64,000 nucleotides of DNA from Sambucus nigra (taxonomy: Eukaryota; Streptophyta; Magnoliopsida; Dipsacales; Adoxaceae): positions 26,919,917 through 26,983,916 of the forward strand of contig OX422221.1 of the NCBI GenBank assembly GCA_949130495.1. The letters are read 5' to 3'. This document shows positions 26,701 through 39,700 of the stretch, piece by piece. The position numbers were made by a program, and so were the translations under genes. Numbering within the stretch: position 1 is the first letter of the stretch; every line of letters begins with the position of its first letter. The notes under the pieces are model-generated. The model ran no database searches, had not been told where the DNA came from, and was given only the letters and a program-made list of their open reading frames with translations.

Positions 26701-29700
26701 TGGCACCAACACCTCCCACGGGACTAATGTAACTCATAGGAACTGACCCCGCAACCGCGGGTCTCCCGATTTTAGAATACGACGGTAATTTGCATATTTC
26801 TAGACTTAAGCAAAACATGGCGTTAAGGGTGAGAACTCCAAACATCCCTCGAACGGCCCCGTGGGTGGCACCAACACCTCCCACGGGACAAATGTAACTC
26901 TTAAGAACTGACCCCGCAGCCACGGGTCTCCCGATTTTTGAATACGACGGTAATTTTCATATTTCTAGACTTAAGCAAAACATGGCGTTCAGGGTGAGAA
27001 CTCGAAACAACCCCCGAACGTCCCCGTGGGTGGCACCAACACCTCCCAAGGGACCAATATAACTCTTAGGAACTGACTCCGCAGTCGCGGGTCTCCCGAT
27101 TTGAGAATACGACGGTAGTTTCCATACTCATAGACTTAGGCTTAAAAACATGGCGTTAGAGGGTGAGAACTCGAAACAGCCCCCGAACGTCCCCGTGGGT
27201 CGCACCAACACCTCCCACGGGACCAATGTAACTCATAGGAACTGACCCCGCAGCCGCGGGTCTCCCGGTTTGAGAATACGACGATAATTTGCATATTTTT
27301 AGACTTAAGAAAAACATGGTGTTAGTGGGTGAGAACTCGAAACAGTCCCCGAACGTCCCCGTGGGTCATACCAACACCTCCCACGGGACCAATGTAACTC
27401 GTAGGAAATGACGCCGCAGCCGCGGGACTCCCGGTTTGAGAATACGATGATAATTTTCATATTTTTAGACTTAAGCAAAACATGGCGTTAGAGGGTGAAA
27501 ACTCGAAACAACTACCGAACGGCCCCGTGGGTGGCACCAACACCTCCCACGGGACCAATATAACTCTTAGGAAATGACTACGCAACCGCGGATCTCCCGA
27601 TTTGAGAATACGACGGTAATTTCCATATTTACAGACTCAGGCTTAAAAACATGGCGTTAGAGGGTGAGATCTCGAAACTGCAGCCGAACGTCCCCGTGGG
27701 TGGCACCAACACCTCCCACGGAACCAATGTAACTCGTAGGAACTGACCCCACAGCCGCGGGACTCCCAATTTGAGAATATGATGGTAATTTGCATATTTA
27801 TAGACTTAGGGTTAAAAACATGGCGTTAGAGGGTGAGAACCCGAAATGGCCCCCGAACGGCCCCGTGGGTGGCACCAACACCTCCCACGGGACCAATGTA
27901 ACTCGTAGGAACTGACCCCGCAGCCGTGGGACTCCCGATTTTAGAATACGATGGTAATTTTTATATTTCTAGACTTAGGCTTAAAAATATGGCGTTAGAG
28001 GGTGGGAACTCGAAACTGCCCCCGAACGGCCCCATGGGTGGCACTAACACCTCCCACGGGACCAATATAACTCGTAGGAACTGACCCCGCTGTCGCGGAA
28101 CTCCCGATTTTAGAATACGACGATAATTTACATATTTCTAGACTTAAGCTTAAAAACATGGCGTTAGTGGGTGGGAACTCGAAATATCCCCCGAACGTCC
28201 CCGTGGGTGGCACCAACACCTCCTACGGGACCAATGTAACTTGTAGGAACTGACCCCGCAGTCGCGGGACTCCCGATTTCAGAATACGATGATAATTTTC
28301 AAATTTCTAGACTTGGGCTTAAAAATATGGCGTTAGAGGGTAAAAATTGGAAACAGCCCCGAACGGCCCCATGGGTGAAAATTGGAAACAGCCCCGAACT
28401 GACCCCGCAGTCGCGGGTCTCCCGGTTTGAGAATATGATGGTAATTTGCATATATCTAGACTTAGGTTTCGGGGGTGGCACCAACACCTCCCACGGGACC
28501 AATATAACTCTTAGGAACTGACTCCGCAGCCGCGGGTCTCCCGATTTGAGAATACGATGATAATTTGTATATTTCTAGACTTAGGCTTAAAAACATGGCG
28601 TTAGAGGGTGAGATCTCGAAAAAGCCCCCGACCGTCCCCGTGCGTGGCACCAACACCTCCCACGGGACCAATGTAACTCGTAGGAACTGACCGCACAGCC
28701 GCGAGACTCCCAGTTTGATAGTACGACGGTAATTTACATATTTATAGACTTAGGGTTAAGAACATGGCGTTAGAGCACTCGTAGAAACTAACCCCGCAGC
28801 CCCAGGACTCCCGGTTTGAGAATATGACAGTAATTTGCATATTTGTAGACTTAGGCTTAAAAACATGGCGTTAGAGAGTGAGAACTCGAAACAGCCCCCG
28901 AACGGCCCCGTGGGTGGCACTAACACCTCCCACGGGACTAATGTAACTCGTAGGAACTGACCCCGCAACCGCGGGTCTCCCGATTTTAGAATACGACGGT
29001 AATTTGCATATTTCTAGACTTATGCAAAACATGGCGTTAAGGGTGAGAACTCGAAACAGCCCTCGAACGGCCCCGTGGGTGGCACCAACACCTCCCACGA
29101 GACAAATGTAACTCTTAGGAACTGACCCCGCAGCCGCGGGTCTCCCGATTTTTGAATACGACGGGAATTTTCATATTTCTAGACCTAAGCAAAACATGGA
29201 GTGCAGGGTGAGAACTCGAAATAGCCCCCGAACGTCCCCGTGGGTGGCACCAACACCTCCCACGGGACCAATATAACTCTTAGGAACTGACTCCGCACCC
29301 GCGGGTCTCCCGATTTGAGAATAGGACAGTAATTTGCATATTTGTAGACTCACGCTTAAAAACATGGCGTTAGAGGGTGAGAACTAGAAACAGCCCCTGA
29401 ACGTCTCCGTGGGTCGCACCAACACCTCCCATGGGACCAATGTAACTCGTAGGAACTGACCCCGCAGCCGCGGGTCTCCCGGTTTGAGAATACGACGATA
29501 ATTTGCATATTTTTAGACTTAAGCAAAATAGGGTGTTAGTGGGTGAGAACTCGAAACAGTCCCCGAACGTCCCCATGGGTCGTACCAACACCTCCCACGG
29601 GACCAATGTAACTCGTAGGAACTGACGCCGCAGCCGCGGGACTCCCGGTTTGAGAATACGATGATAATTTTCATATTTTTAGACTTAATCGAAACATGGC

Positions 29701-31802
29701 GTTAGAGGGTGAAAACTCGAAACAACTACCGAACGGCCCCGTGGGTGGTACCAACACCTCCCACGGGACCAATATAACTCTTAGGAACTGACCCCACAGC
29801 CGCGGGACTCCCAATTTGAGAATACGACGGTAATTTACATATTTACAGACTTAGGCTTAAAAACATGGCGTTAGAGGGTGAGATCTCGAAACTGCCGCCG
29901 AACGTCCCCGTGGGTGGCACCAACACCTCCCACGGAACAAATGTAACTCGTTGGAACTGACCCCACAGCCGCGGGACTCCCAATTTGAGAATACGACGGT
30001 AATTTGCATATTTATAGACTTAGGGTTAAAAACATGGCGTTAGAGGGTGAGAACCCGAAATGGCCCCGAACGGCCCCGTGGGTGGCACCAACACCTCCCA
30101 CGGGAGCAATGTAACTCGTAGGAACTGACCCCGCAGTCGCGGGACTCCCGATTTCAGAATACGACGATAATTTGCAAATTTCTAGACTTAGGCTTAAAAA
30201 TATGGCGTTGGAGGGTGAAAATTGGAAACAGCCCCCGAACGGCCACATGATTGGCACCAACACCTCCCAAGGGACCAATGTAAGTCGTAGGAACTGACCC
30301 CGCGGTCGCGGGTCTCCCGGTTTGAGAATACGATTGTAATTTGCATATATCTAGACTTAGGTTTCGGGGGTGGCACCAACACCTCCCAGGGGACCAATAT
30401 AACTCTTAGGAACTGACTCCGCAACCGCGGGTCTCCTGATTTGAGAATACGATGGTAATTTGTATATTTCTAGACTTAGGCTTAAAAACATGGCGTTAGA
30501 GGGTGAGATCTAGAAAAAGCCCCCGACCGTCCCCGTACATGGCACCAACACCTCCCACGGGACCAATGTAACTCGTAGGAACTGACCGCACAGCCGCGAG
30601 ACTCCCAGTTTGATAGTACGACTGTAATTTACATATTTATAGACTTAGGGTTAAGAACATGGCGTTAGAGCACTCGTAGAAACTAACCCCGCAGCCCCAG
30701 GACTCCCGGTTTGAGAATATGACAGTAATTTGCATATTTGTAAACTTAGGCTTAAAAACATGGCGTTAGAGAGTGAGAACTCGAAACAGCCCCCGAACGG
30801 CCCCGTGGGTGGCACCAACACCTCCCACGGGACTAATGTAACTCGTAGGAACTGACCCCGCAACCGCGGGTCTCCCGATTTTAGAATACGACGGTAATTT
30901 ACATATTTCTAGACTTAAGCAAAACAAGGCGTTAAGGGTGAGAACTCGAAACAGCCCTCGAACGGCCCCGTGGGTGGCACCAACACCTCCCACGGGACTA
31001 ATGTAACTCTTAGTAACTGACCCCGCAGCCGCGGGTCTCGCGATATGAGAATATGACGGTAATTTCCATATTTATAGACTTAGGCTTAAAAACATGGCGT
31101 TAAAGGGTGAGAACTCGAAACAGCCCCCGAACGTCCCCGTGGGTCGCACCAACACCTCCCACGGGACCAATGTAACTCGTAGGAACTGACCCCGCAGCCG
31201 TGGGACTCCCGGTTTGAGAATACGCCGATAATTTGCATATTTTTAGACTTAAGCAAAACATGGTGTTAGAATGTGAGAACTCGAAACAGTCCCCGAACGT
31301 CCCCGTGGGTCGTACCAACACCTCCTACGGGACCAATGTAACTCGTAGGAACTGACCCCGCAGCCGCGGGACTCCCGGTTTGAGAATACGACGATAATTT
31401 TCATATTTTTAGACTTAAGCAAAACATGGCGTGAGAGGGTGAAAACTCGAAACAACTACCGAACGGCCCCGTGGGTGGCACCAACACCTCCCACGGGACC
31501 AATATAACTCTTAGGAAATTACTACGCAGCCGCGGATCTCCCGATTTGAGAATACGAAGGTAATTTCCATATTTATAGACTTAGGCTTAAAAACATGGCG
31601 TTAGAGGGTGAGATCTCGAAACTGCCGTCGAACGTCCTCGTGGGTGTCACCAACACCTCCCACGGAACCAATGTAACTCGTAGGAACTGACCCCACAGCC
31701 GCGGGACTCCCAATTTGAGAATACGATGGTAATTTGTATATTTATACACTTAGGGTTAAAAACATGGCGTTAGAGGGTGAGAATCCGAAATGGCCCGCGA
31801 AC
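26690..31802 (+). repeat. Higher-order block A, copy 2
   Basis: Second copy of the block at 20,300-25,415; the anchors are listed there. It keeps the same private oddities, including the 35-bp internal duplication in the 'gaaaattggaaacag' monomer and two GGTTT-junction monomers at about 28,466 and 30,361. The duplication is therefore younger than those deletions. After about 31,802 the order switches to that of the right-hand higher-order family. Confidence 0.9.
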
Positions 31803-32099
31803 GGCCCCATGGGTGGCACCAACACCTCCCACGGGACTAATGTAACTCGTAGGAACTGACCCCGCAGTTGTGGGACTCCCGATTTTAGAATACGATGGTA
31901 ATTTGTATATTTCTAGACTTAGGTTTAAAAATATGGCGTTAGAGGGTGGGAACTCGAAACAGCCCCCGAACGGCCCCATGGGTGGCACTAACACATCCCA
32001 CGGGACCAATATGACTCGTAGGAACTAACCCCGCTGTTACGGCACTCCCGATTTTAGAATACGACGATAATTGACATATTTTAGACTTAGGCTTAAAAA

Positions 32100-35000
32100 C
32101 ATGGCGTTAGTGGGTGGGAACTTGAAATATCCCCCGAACGTCCCCGTGGGTGGCACCAACACCTCCTACGGGACCAATGTAACTCGTAGGAACTGACCCC
32201 GCAGTCGCGGGACTCCCAGTTTGAGAATACGACGATAATTTGCAAATTTCTAGACTTAGGCTTAAAAACATGGCGTTGGAGGGTGAAAACCCAAAACAAC
32301 CTCCGAACATCCCCGTGGGTGGCACGAACAACTCCAACGGGACCAATGTAACTCGTAGGAACTGACAACGCAGACGCGGGACTTCCGGTTTGAAAATACG
32401 GCGGTAATTTGCATATTTCTAGCGTTAGGCTTAAAAACATGGCGTTAGTAGGTGAAAACCTGAACCGCTTCGGGGGTGGCACCAACACCTGCCATGGAAC
32501 CAAGATGACTCATAAGAACTGACCGCATAGCCACTGGACTCCCGATTTGAGAGTACAACGGTAATTTGCATATTTTTAGACTTAAGCAAAACATGGCGTT
32601 AAATGGTGAGATCTCGAAACTGCCCCCAAACGTCCCCGTGGGTGGCACCAACACCTCCCACGGGACCAATGTAACTCGTAGGAACTGACCCCGCAGCCGT
32701 GGGTCTCCTGGTTTGAGAATACGACGGTAATTTGCATATTTCTAAACTTAGGCTTAAAAACATGGCGTTAGGGGGTGAAAACTCGAAACAGCCACCGAAC
32801 GTCCCCGTGGGTTGAACAAACACCTCCAACGGGACCAATGTAAATCGTAGGAACTGACCACGCAGCCGCGGAACTCCCGGTTTGTGAATACGGCAGTAAT
32901 TTGCATATTTCAAGAGTTAGGTTTAAAAACATGGCGTTAGTGGGAGAAAACCCGAAACAGCGCCCGAACGGTTTCGGAGGTGGCACCAACACGTGCCATG
33001 GAACCAATATGACTCATGATAACTAACCGCGCAGCCACAGGACTCCCGATTTGAGAGTACGACGGTAATTTTCAAATTTCTAGACTTAAGCCCAAAATGG
33101 CGTTAGAGGGTCAAAACTCGAAACAGCCCCCCGACCGGGCCCCTAGGTGCCATCAACACCTCCCACGAGACCAATGTAACTCATAGGAACTGACCCGGCA
33201 GCCGCGGGTCTCCCGATTTGAGAATACGACGGTAATTTGCATATCTCTAGACTTAGGCTTAAAAACATGGCGTTATAGGGTGACATCTCGAAACAGCCCC
33301 CGACCATCCACGTGGGTGGCACCAACACCTCCCACGGTACCAATGTAACTCGTAGGAACTAACCACGTAGCCGCGAAACTCCCGATTTGAGAGTACGACG
33401 GTAATTTGCATATTTGTAGACTTAGGATTAAAAACATCGCGTTATAGGGTGAAAACTCGAAACAGCCCCCGAACGGCCCCGTGGGCGGTACCAACACCTC
33501 CCACGGGACCAATGTAACTCGTAGGAACTGACCCCGCAGCCGCGGGTCTCCCGGTTTGAGAATACGACGGTAATTTGTATATTTCTAGACTTAGGCTTAA
33601 AAACATGGCGTTAGAGGGTGAGATCTCGAAAAAGCCCCCGACCGTCCCCGTGGGTGGCACCAACACCTCCCACAGGACCAATGTAACTTGTAGGAACTGA
33701 CCGCGCAGCCGCGTGACTCCCGATTTGAGAGTACGATGGTAATTTGCATATTTATAGACTTAGGGTTAAGAACATGGCGTTAGAGGGTGAGAACTCGAAG
33801 CAGCTCCCGGACGGCCCCGTGGGTGGCACCAACACCTCCCACGGGACTAATGTAACTCGTAGGAACTGACCCTGCGGTCATGGGTCTCCCGATTTTAGAA
33901 TACGATTGTAATTTGCATATTTTTAGACTTAAGCAAAACATGGTGTTAGTGGGTAAGAATTCGAAATAGCCCTCGAACGTCCCGTGGGTGGTACTAACAC
34001 CTCCCACGGGACCAATGTAACTCGTAGAAACTAACCCTCCAGCCGCAGGACTCCCGGTTTGAGAATACGACCGTAAGTTGCATATTTGTAGACTTAGGCT
34101 TAAAAACATGGCGTTAGAGTGTGAAAACTCGAAACAGCCCCCGAACGGCCACGTGGGTGGCACCAGCACCTCCCACGGGACCAATGTAACTCGTAGGAAC
34201 TGACCCCGCAGCCGCGGGTCTCCCGGTTTGAGAATACGACGGTAATTTGCATATTTCTAGACTTAGGCTTAAAAACATGGCGTTAGAGGGTGAGAACTCG
34301 AAACAGCCCCCGAACGTCCCCGTGGGTCGCACCAACACCTCCCACGGGACCAATGTAACTCGTAGGAACTGACCCCGCAGCCGCGGGACTCCCGGTTTGA
34401 GAATACGACGGTAATTTGCATATTTTTAGACTTAAGCAAAACATGGCGTTAGAGGGTGACAACTCGAAACAACCCCCGAACGGCCCCGTGGGTGGCACCA
34501 ACACCTCCCACGGGCCCAATATAACTCTTAGGAACTGACCCCACAGCCGTGGGTCTCCCAATTTTGGGAATACGACGATAATTTCCATATTTATAGACTT
34601 AGGCTTAAAAACATGGCGTTAGAGGGTGAGATCTCGAAACTGCCCCCGAACGTCCCTGTGGGTCGCACCAACACCTCCCACGGGACCAATGTAACTCGTA
34701 GGAACTGACTTGGCAGCCGCGGGGCTCCCGGTTTGAGAATACGACGATAATTTCCATATTTATAGACTTAAGCAAAACATGGCGTTAGAGGGTGAAAACT
34801 CGAAACAACCCCCGGACGTCCCCGCGGGTGGCACCAACACCTCCCACGGGACCAATATAACTCTTAGGAACGGACTCCACAGCCGCGGGTCTCCCGATTT
34901 GAGAATACGACGGTAATTTGTATATTTCTAGACTAAGGCTTAAAAACATGGCGTTAGAGGGTGAGATCTCAAAACAGCCACCGATCGTCCCCGGGGGTGG

Positions 35001-36728
35001 CACCAATACCTCCCACGGGACCAATGTAACTCGTAGGAACTGACCGCGCAGCCGCGAAACTCCCAGTTGGATAGTACGACGGTAATTTACATATTTATAG
35101 ACTTAGGGTTAAGAACATGGCGTTAGAGCACTCGTAGAAACTAACCCCGCAGCCCCAGGACTCCCGGTTTGAGAATACGACAGTAATTTTCATATTTGTA
35201 GACTTAGGCTTAAAAACATGGCGTTAGAGAGTGAGAACTCGAAACAACCCCCGAGCGTCCATGTGGGTGGCACCAACACCTCCCACGAGACTAATGTAAC
35301 TCGTAGGAACTGACCCCGCAACAGCGGGTCTCCCGATTTTAGAATACGACGGTAATTTGCATATTTCAAGACTTAAGCAAAATAAGGCGTTAAGGGTGAG
35401 AACTCGAAACAGCCCTCGAACGGCCCCGTGGGTGGCACCAACACCTCCCACGGGACTAATGTAACTCTTAGGAACTGACCCCGCAGCCGTGGGTCTCCCG
35501 ATTTGAGAATATGACGGTAATTTCCATATTTATAGACTTAGGCTTAAAAACATGGCGTTTGAGGGTGAGATCTCGAAACTGCGCCCGAACTTCCCCGTGG
35601 GTGGCACCAACACCTCCCATGGAACCAATGTAACTCGTAGGAGCTGATCCCACAGCCGCGGGTCTCCCGATTTGAGAATACGACGGTAGTTTCCATATTT
35701 ATAGACTTAGGCTTAAAAACATGGCGTTACAGGGTGAGAACTCGAAACAGCCCCCGAACATCCCCGTGGGTCGCACCAACACTTCCCACGGGACCAATGT
35801 AACTCGTAGGAACTGACCCCGCAGCCGCGGGAGTCTCGGTTTGAGAATACGATGATAATTTTCATATTTTTAGACTTAAGCAAAACATGGCGTTAGAGGG
35901 TGAGAACTCGAAACAGCCCCCGAACGTCCCCGTGGGTCGCACCAACACCTCCCGCGGGACCAATGTAACTCGTAGGAACTGACCCCGCAGCCGCGGGACT
36001 CCCGATTTGAGAATACGACATTAATCTGCATATTTTTAGACATAAGCAAAACATGGCGTTAGAGGGTGAAAACTCAAAACAACCCCCGAACGGCCCCGTG
36101 GGTGGCACCAACACCACCCACGGGACCAATATAACTCTTAGGAAATGACTACGCAGTCGCGGGCCCCCCAATTTGAGAATACAACGGTAATTTCCATATT
36201 TATAGACTTAGGCTTAAAAACATGGCGTTAGAGGGTGAGATCTCAAAACTGCCCCCGAACGTCCCCGTGGGTGGTACCAACACCTCCCACGGAACCAATG
36301 TAACTCGTAGGAACTGACCCCACAGCCGCGGGACTTCCAATTTGAGAATACGACGGTAATTTGAATATTTATAGGCTTAGGATTAAAAACATGGCGTTAG
36401 AGGGTGAGAACCCGAAATGACCCCCAAACGGCCCCATGGGTGGCACCAACACCTCCCACGGGACCAATGTAACTCGTATGAATTGACCGCGCAGCCGTGG
36501 GACTCCCGGCTTTAGAATACGATGGTAATTTGTATATTTCTAGACTTAGGCTTAAAAATATGGCGTTAGAGGGTGGGAACTCGAAACTGCCCACGAACGG
36601 CCCCGTGGGTGGCACTAACAACTCCCACAGGACCAACATAACTCGTAGGAACTGACCCCGCAGTCGCGGAACTCCCGATTTTAGAATACGATGATAATTT
36701 ACATATTTCTAGACTTAGGCTTAAAAAC
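32100..36728 (+). repeat. Right higher-order family, unit 1
   Basis: The unit is delimited by the 'gtgggtgggaactt/cgaaatatc' monomer at 32,126 and 36,755. Inside, in order, are a pair of type-3 monomers (about 32,461 and 32,963), the 'cagccccccgaccgggcccc' monomer near 33,124, the 'gaacatggcgttagagggtg' monomer at 33,771, block B copy 2 and the deleted monomer at 35,126. Equivalent landmarks recur 4,806 bp further right (33,442 to 38,248). Confidence 0.75.
34316..35600 (+). repeat. Higher-order block B, copy 2
   Basis: Second copy of the block at 25,415-26,700, found here without block A beside it and embedded in the right-hand higher-order family. The match covers about eight monomers and includes the deleted monomer at 35,126. 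Its presence in two contexts suggests exchange between arrays of different order, by unequal crossing-over or gene conversion (inference). Confidence 0.8.
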
Positions 36729-39700
36729 ATGGCGTTAGTGGGTGGGAACTCGAAATATCCGTCGAACGTCCCTGTGGGTGGCACCAAGACCTCCTACGGG
36801 ACCAATGTAACTCGTAGGAACTGACCCCGCAGTCGCGGGACTCCTAGTTTGAGAATACGACGATAATTTGCAAATTTCTAGACTTAGGCTTTAAAACATG
36901 GCGTTGGAGGGTGAAAACTCGAAACAGCCCCCGAACGGCCCATGGGTGGCACCAACACCTCCCAAGGGACCATTGTAACTCGTAGGAACTGACCCCGCAG
37001 CTGCGGGTCTCCCGGTTTGAGAATACGATGGTAATTTGCATATTTCTAGACTTAGGCTTAAAAACATGGCGTTACAAGGTGAAAACCCGAAACAACCCCC
37101 GAACGTCCCCGTGGATGGCACCAACACCTCCAACGGGATCAATGTAACTCGTAGGAACTGACAATGCAGCCGCGGGACTCCCGATTAGAGAATACGGCGG
37201 TAATTTGCATATTTCTAGGTTAGGCTTAAAAACATGGCGTTAGTGGGTGAAAACCCGAAACAGCGCCCAAACGGCTTCGAGGGTGGCACCAACACCTGCC
37301 ATGGAACCAATATGACTCATAAGAACTGACCGCATTGCCACTGGACTCCCGATTTGAGAGTACGATGGTAATTTCCATATTTCTAGACTTAAGCAAAACA
37401 TCGCGTTAGAGAGTGAGATCTCGAAACTGCCCCCGAACGTCCCCGTGGGTGGCACCAACACCTCCCACGGGACCAATGTAACTCGTAGAAACTGACCCCG
37501 CAGCCACGGGTATCCCGGTTTGAGAATACGACGATATTTTTTATATTTCTAGACTTAGGCTTAAAACATGGCGTTAGGGGGTGAAAACCCGAAACAGCCA
37601 CCGAACGTCCCCGTGGGTGGCACCAACACCTCCAACGGGACCAATGTAACTCGTAGGAACTGACCACGCAGACTCGGAACTTTCGGTTTGCGAATAAGGC
37701 AGTAATTTGCATATTTCTAGAGTTAGGTTTAAAAACATGGTGTTAGTGGGAGAAAACCCGAAACAGCGCCCGAACGATTTCGGGGGTGGCACCAACACCT
37801 GCCATGGAACCAATATGACTCATGAGAACTAATCGCGCAGCCACGGGACTCCCGATTTAAGAGTACGACGGTAATTTTCATATTTCTAGACTTAAACCAA
37901 AAATGGCGTTAGAGGGTCAAAACTCGAAACAGCCCCCCGACCGGCCCCCTGGGAGCCACCAACACCTCTCACCAGACCAATGTAACTCGTAGGACCTGAC
38001 CGCGCAGCCGCGGGTCTCCCGATTTGAGAATACGACGGTAATTTGTATATCTCTAGCCTTAGGCTTAAAAACATGGCGTTAGAGGGTGACATCTCGAAAC
38101 AACCCCCGACCGTCCGTGTGGATGGCACCAACACCTCCCACGGGACCAATGTAACTCGTAGGAACTAACCGCGTAGCCGCGAGACTCCCGGTTTGAGAGT
38201 ACGACGGTAATTTGCATATTTGTAGACTTAGGATTAAAAACATGGCGTTATAGGGTGAAAACTCGAAACAGCCCCCGAACGGCTTCGTGGGTGCCACCAA
38301 CACCTCCCAAAGGACCAATGTAACTCATAGGAACTGACCCCGCAGCCGCGGGACTCCCGGTTTGAGAATACGACGGTAATTTGTATATTTCTAGACTTAG
38401 GCTTAAAAACATGGCGTTAGAGGGTGAGATCTCGAAAAAGCCTCCGACCATCCCCGTGGGTGGCACCAACACCTCCCACGGGACCAATGTAACTCGTAGG
38501 AACTGACCGCGCATCCGCGAGACTCCCGATTTGAGAGTACGACGGTAATTTGCATATTTATAGACTTAGGGTTAAGAACATGGCGTTAGAGGGTGAGAAC
38601 TCGAAACAGCCCCCGGACGGCCCCGTGGGTGGCACCAACACCTCCCACGGGACTAATGTAACTCGTAGGAACTGACCCTGGAGTCGCGGGTCTCACGGTT
38701 TTAGAATACGACGATAATTTGCATATTTCAAGACTTAAGCAAAACATGGCGTTAGTGGGTGAGAACTCGAAACAGCCCTCGAACGTCCCGTGGGTGGTAC
38801 CAACACCTCCCACGGGACCAATGTAACTCGTAGAAACTAACCCCGCAGCCGCAGGACTCCCGGTTTGAGAATACGACCGTAATTTGCATATTTGTAGAGT
38901 TAGGCTAAAAAACATGGTGTTTGAGAGTGATAACTCGAAACAGTCCCCGAACGGCCACGTGGGTGGCACCAACACCTCCCACGGGACCAATGTAACTCGT
39001 AGGAACTGATCCCGCAGCCGCGGGTCTCCCTGTTTGAGAATACGACGGTAATTTTCATATTTCTAGACTTAGGCTTAAAAACATGGCGTTAGAGGGTGAG
39101 AACTCGAAACAGCCCCCGAACGTCCCCGTGGGTCGTACCAACACCTCCCACGGGACCAATGTAACTCGTAGGAACTGACCACGCAGCCACGGGACTCCCG
39201 GTTTGAGAATACGATGGTAATTTGCATATTTTTAGACTTAAGAAAAACATGGGGTTAGAGGGTGGCAACTCGAAACAACCCCCGAACGGCCCCGTGGGTG
39301 GCACCAACACCTCCCACGGGACCAATATAACTCTTAGGAACTGACCCCGCAGCCGCGGGTCTCCCAATTTGAGAATATGACGGTAATTTTCATATTTATA
39401 GACTTAGGCTTAAAAACATGGCGTTAGAGGCTGAGATCTCGAAACTGCCCCAGAATGTCCCCGTGGGTCGCACCAACACCTCCCACGGGACCAATGTAAC
39501 TCGTAGGAACTGACCCCGCAGCTGCAGGACTCCCGGTTTGAGAATACGACGATAATTTGCATATTTTTAGACTTAAGCAAAACATGGCGTTAGAGGGTGA
39601 AAACTCGAAACAACCCCCAAACGGCCCCGTGGGTGGCACCAACACCTTCCACGAGACCAATATAGCTCTTAGGAACTAACTCCGCTGCCGCGGGTCTTCC

